From Ustilago trichophora (lineage: Eukaryota; Basidiomycota; Ustilaginomycetes; Ustilaginales; Ustilaginaceae): a stretch of 64,000 bases of DNA. The translations under genes were made by a program, and so were the position numbers. The notes under the pieces are model-generated. The model was not told the DNA's origin. It made no database searches and was given only the letters and a program-made list of their open reading frames with translations. Location of the stretch: positions 620,001 to 684,000 of the forward strand of contig OOIN01000043.1 in NCBI GenBank assembly GCA_900323505.1. Direction: 5' to 3'. Positions 62,701-64,000 of the stretch are shown here, piece after piece (position 1 is the first letter of the stretch; each line of letters opens with the position of its first letter).

Positions 62701-62753
62701 GGCGGGCAAATCTTGTTCGCGGTAGGGTGCCACTCAATCGGGAGGATGTTTGA
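59715..62753 (+). CDS. LCAT-like alpha/beta-hydrolase, putative acyltransferase or phospholipase (1012 aa)
   Basis: The catalytic part starts near residue 425 (FKNLSGNVVILGGYRGSVLR). It contains VYSWGYDWRLSLARSSRRLI and the nucleophile elbow VIAHSMGGLVALHAL with Ser566. A low-complexity insert of about 150 residues (720-860) precedes the candidate acid Asp905 in YGAGDGVITRRS and the candidate base His976 or His978 in ESAHRHVTLLSDVDG. Ser, GDG-Asp and a C-terminal His are the LCAT/PDAT arrangement. The first 400 residues are Ser/Pro-rich with no evident signal peptide, so a cytosolic or lipid-droplet-facing enzyme is likelier than a lumenal one. The frame extends upstream only through a GTG; the ATG at 59715 is the start. 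Substrate is unknown. Confidence 0.85.
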   Translation: MTSAAEASKKRNSFSILTWKDPSSSSKLDTEEPELANSRFIPESKRGWKYDIPHHPAASSSNTDPTQPTRTTKADVQRPKTTGSQLEPSRRSNGLDVPSNSHPREAFSAPVSPKQRVIPLQSPDFTSSESSSSEDEAEPGSPGATDLLVPHQPVPQDAPTSTQHPDDLIYPDSYPWRPSFKNPKTKYIHPAHRNPTAKQAFYDTHFGSSSNYRGLLPASGSLLSLNSGSKIDTRRQSGDRSRETAEAGQEDVQSSGLISTMKKPFATASKLLTKARRKSMGVSSQRPEVTSRTQEEEETSQGIPQRPHPVPLYAGGGDDLAAQRSGFSYGLSMEDAVQVEAVVSRHASQEDLSPAVLDEQLFSPQLASPEVTSSRWKETLHSVWGFLPSFPFSENPNQSSSKAITSSNNILEPEAIPSVKKDTGNPDYFKNLSGNVVILGGYRGSVLRDAETNMMMWIPIKVGVGLRRPTLELGLSIEAEDRSEDLVYSSDMCTHIGKLVDMGKRLEERVAGRRHAKVYSWGYDWRLSLARSSRRLITFLEELYDHSADPTTGNGKKRGAKVIAHSMGGLVALHALATCSNPRIFEGLVFASTPFRGTPNILGPFRFGDSALFNDTICSPRATFSFRSSFYLLPTDGRCFEVPVLKEADEEEEELTETDKRERFRDVNFLQPDVWDELGLSPCLEIGRRRQVAALTRKGYAEGKNSMSVRDIDTNDRAALESEASQVAQSNSTSADTNLDSASPQGQSSNKSANGLSMGLMEGLTDGTDAPISSQADLGPAPEEQEQLQPQNRQGAARNDPRDSISETAFDNLDYPTQSWLYLERTLSEVRQFWRDIEAGFDANKHQDGSYPPLMLMVSGRTPSVRGALVGVSTTAVDNNDGDDAGWKDDVRAGDYSRMTYGAGDGVITRRSATTLPGQWSKLLVKRTEAESLPQELWGKGAPFKSNANKPPGKARLKLDKYKMKFDGQGIVESAHRHVTLLSDVDGIGKCLEAVRRANLVRGRVPLNREDV

Positions 62754-63001
62754 GCGCTGCCCTATCCCGTTCGACATCTGTGACACATACTCTCCTCTCA
62801 CATCCAATGCCAAGCATCAAGCAGCGTTTTTGATGCGTTCGAAACGCAAGCGAGACTGTAGAATTGTCCGTTACTGAAGTGACTTGTACACGCAAGGCTA
62901 TGCTGCTATACTGTGCGGTCGAAAGATGTACTGAGATTGATGTTGTCTGTATGCTGTGTTGGCTGATCGGTCTTCGAGGGTCTGGCTGCATCGCTGCTTT
63001 C

Positions 63002-64000
63002 TCAAGAACTGTTTCGCGAGGGAAGCGGAGGAGGCGGAGGAGGCGCTAGCCTCGCCTTACTCTTTGACAAGAAAGAAGCACTTGACGGAATAGGCGGTGG
63101 GGGACCTCTCAAGCTTCCATTTCCGTTCAACACCGATTTCCACCCTCCAGCACTCTCCTGCGCCCTTCTTTCCCCTGAACTGTCCACCAAGCTACCCGCA
63201 GTCAACCCTATCCTCTCCTCTTCTTCGTCTTCGGAACTCTCGCCGTCAAATCTTCCACCGGTAGCGTGGGGCGACAGGGCGTTGTTGAACGGATCTCCGC
63301 CGTCCGAATACGCAGAGAGACCCGTGTGGTTGAGCGCCAGATGCGCAGCGGTTGAGGAGGTGCCGAGGAAGGCGCTGTCCATCATGTGCATGTCAGAGGA
63401 CAGCTGTGACTCGCCTCGTTCGTGGATTGTTTCGTGTGCTGTGGTTTGTCGGTGTGAGAAGTTGTGGTTGTTGGCATCTGGTGAGAAGGGGGATGCTGCG
63501 TGATCTGTATGGCTGAACAAGTGGTCTTCGTCGTCGTCGGAGGAAGAAGAGGCGCGGGAAAGGCGCAAATCGGGAGATGCACCACCGTGACCATTGGTGG
63601 ATCCGTCGTGATCGCCCAAGTGGACATCTAGCGCCGAGACCGAGGGCCGGACGTAATCCCTCGCGGGCAGCGCTGGCGGTCGATCGCTGTTGGCAAGGTG
63701 AGATCTCTCGGCTTCGTCCATCGTCATGAAACCTTCCTTTTTGCGTGAGCCAAAACTCAAGCCCCATTTGCTGTTACTGTTGCTGTTACTGGAGGACTCG
63801 CGATCTTTCTCCGGGCTCTGATCGCCAGATGTAGATGCTCCGCCGCCGCCGAACAAGGTGCTGCTTCGCGAGCGGCTGAAGGTTCCGATTCCCGATGCTA
63901 CCGATGCGACGGTGTCAGAGGCCCCGCCGAAAGAAGGCATGCGGAGGCGGTTCTTCTTGCTACTGGTGCTACTTTCTTTGTCTTTCTCGTCGCTAGCGGA
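63002..64000 (-). CDS. Proline-rich disordered protein, 5' end beyond the window (partial)
   Basis: The frame runs from the stop at 63002 to the window edge without interruption. An ATG exists at 63940, but coding-like sequence (DEKDKESSTSSKKNRLR) continues upstream of it, so the true start is probably outside. The visible 330 residues are low complexity: an Asn/Ser run (SNSNSNSKWGLSFGSRKKEG), PPALPARDYVRPSVSALDVH, an acidic patch (DGESSEDEEEERIG), and a C-terminal end with two polyproline motifs (GPPPPIPSS and LAPPPPPPLPSRNSS) that could bind SH3 or WW domains. No domain is recognisable; the informative part may lie off the window. Confidence 0.65.
   Translation of the reverse strand, partial: SASDEKDKESSTSSKKNRLRMPSFGGASDTVASVASGIGTFSRSRSSTLFGGGGASTSGDQSPEKDRESSSNSNSNSKWGLSFGSRKKEGFMTMDEAERSHLANSDRPPALPARDYVRPSVSALDVHLGDHDGSTNGHGGASPDLRLSRASSSSDDDEDHLFSHTDHAASPFSPDANNHNFSHRQTTAHETIHERGESQLSSDMHMMDSAFLGTSSTAAHLALNHTGLSAYSDGGDPFNNALSPHATGGRFDGESSEDEEEERIGLTAGSLVDSSGERRAQESAGGWKSVLNGNGSLRGPPPPIPSSASFLSKSKARLAPPPPPPLPSRNSS

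Noticed and set aside
1..64000. CRISPR arrays, bacterial operons, prophage or plasmid features
   Set aside because: None are present. Introns, 5S rRNA and nucleoporin, Def1 and RhoGEF genes show eukaryotic nuclear DNA.

Overview
The window looks like nuclear DNA of a smut fungus (Ustilaginomycotina, probably Ustilaginaceae). Long, mostly intronless genes encode proteins with large Ser/Thr/Pro/Ala/Gln-rich disordered parts. Pyrimidine-rich leaders precede several start codons. The few introns have GTGAGT- or GTGCGT-type donors and CTAAC/CTGAC branch sites, and there is a solitary 5S rRNA gene. The species assignment is inference; nothing here fixes it.

Layout. 0.7-7.2 kb: a Rho-type guanine nucleotide exchange factor with a split DH domain, then a disordered protein of unknown function. 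7.6-11.3 kb: malic enzyme on the minus strand, with two apparent first exons that would give a mitochondrial and a non-mitochondrial form. 13.7-19.9 kb: a three-exon TPR protein and a giant disordered protein. 20.1 kb: 5S rRNA. 20.4-25.4 kb: catalase and a dual-specificity (MAP-kinase-type) phosphatase, both on the minus strand. 28.5-31.2 kb: a Def1 homologue that also carries UBAP2/UBAP2L-like features. 31.2-43.0 kb: an 11.8 kb stretch with no supportable gene, ending in a C2H2 zinc-finger transcription factor at 43.0-45.0 kb. 46.9-47.5 kb: a 570 bp non-autonomous transposable element with 40 bp terminal inverted repeats and a Pol III B-box-like site. 47.9-63 kb: a dense block containing a NIPA-type Mg2+ transporter, coproporphyrinogen III oxidase, a mitochondrial protein of unknown function, a secreted lactonase-type beta-propeller, nucleoporin Nup54/Nup57, a small DUF1748 protein and an LCAT-like hydrolase. 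The window ends inside a proline-rich protein.

The genes are mostly unrelated housekeeping functions and do not form a pathway cluster. Themes that recur are mitochondria (malic enzyme, CPOX, the 692-aa protein, perhaps the DUF1748 protein), heme (catalase uses it, CPOX helps make it) and signalling (RhoGEF, phosphatase, zinc finger).

The most interesting signals are four. The malic enzyme has what look like alternative first exons. The 7-mer TACAGTA/TACTGTA recurs at about 21 sites, and by eye only in non-coding DNA. The 46.9-47.5 kb element is compound. The Def1 homologue shares its layout and a short motif with animal UBAP2L. All coordinates and motif counts were worked out by eye without searches.
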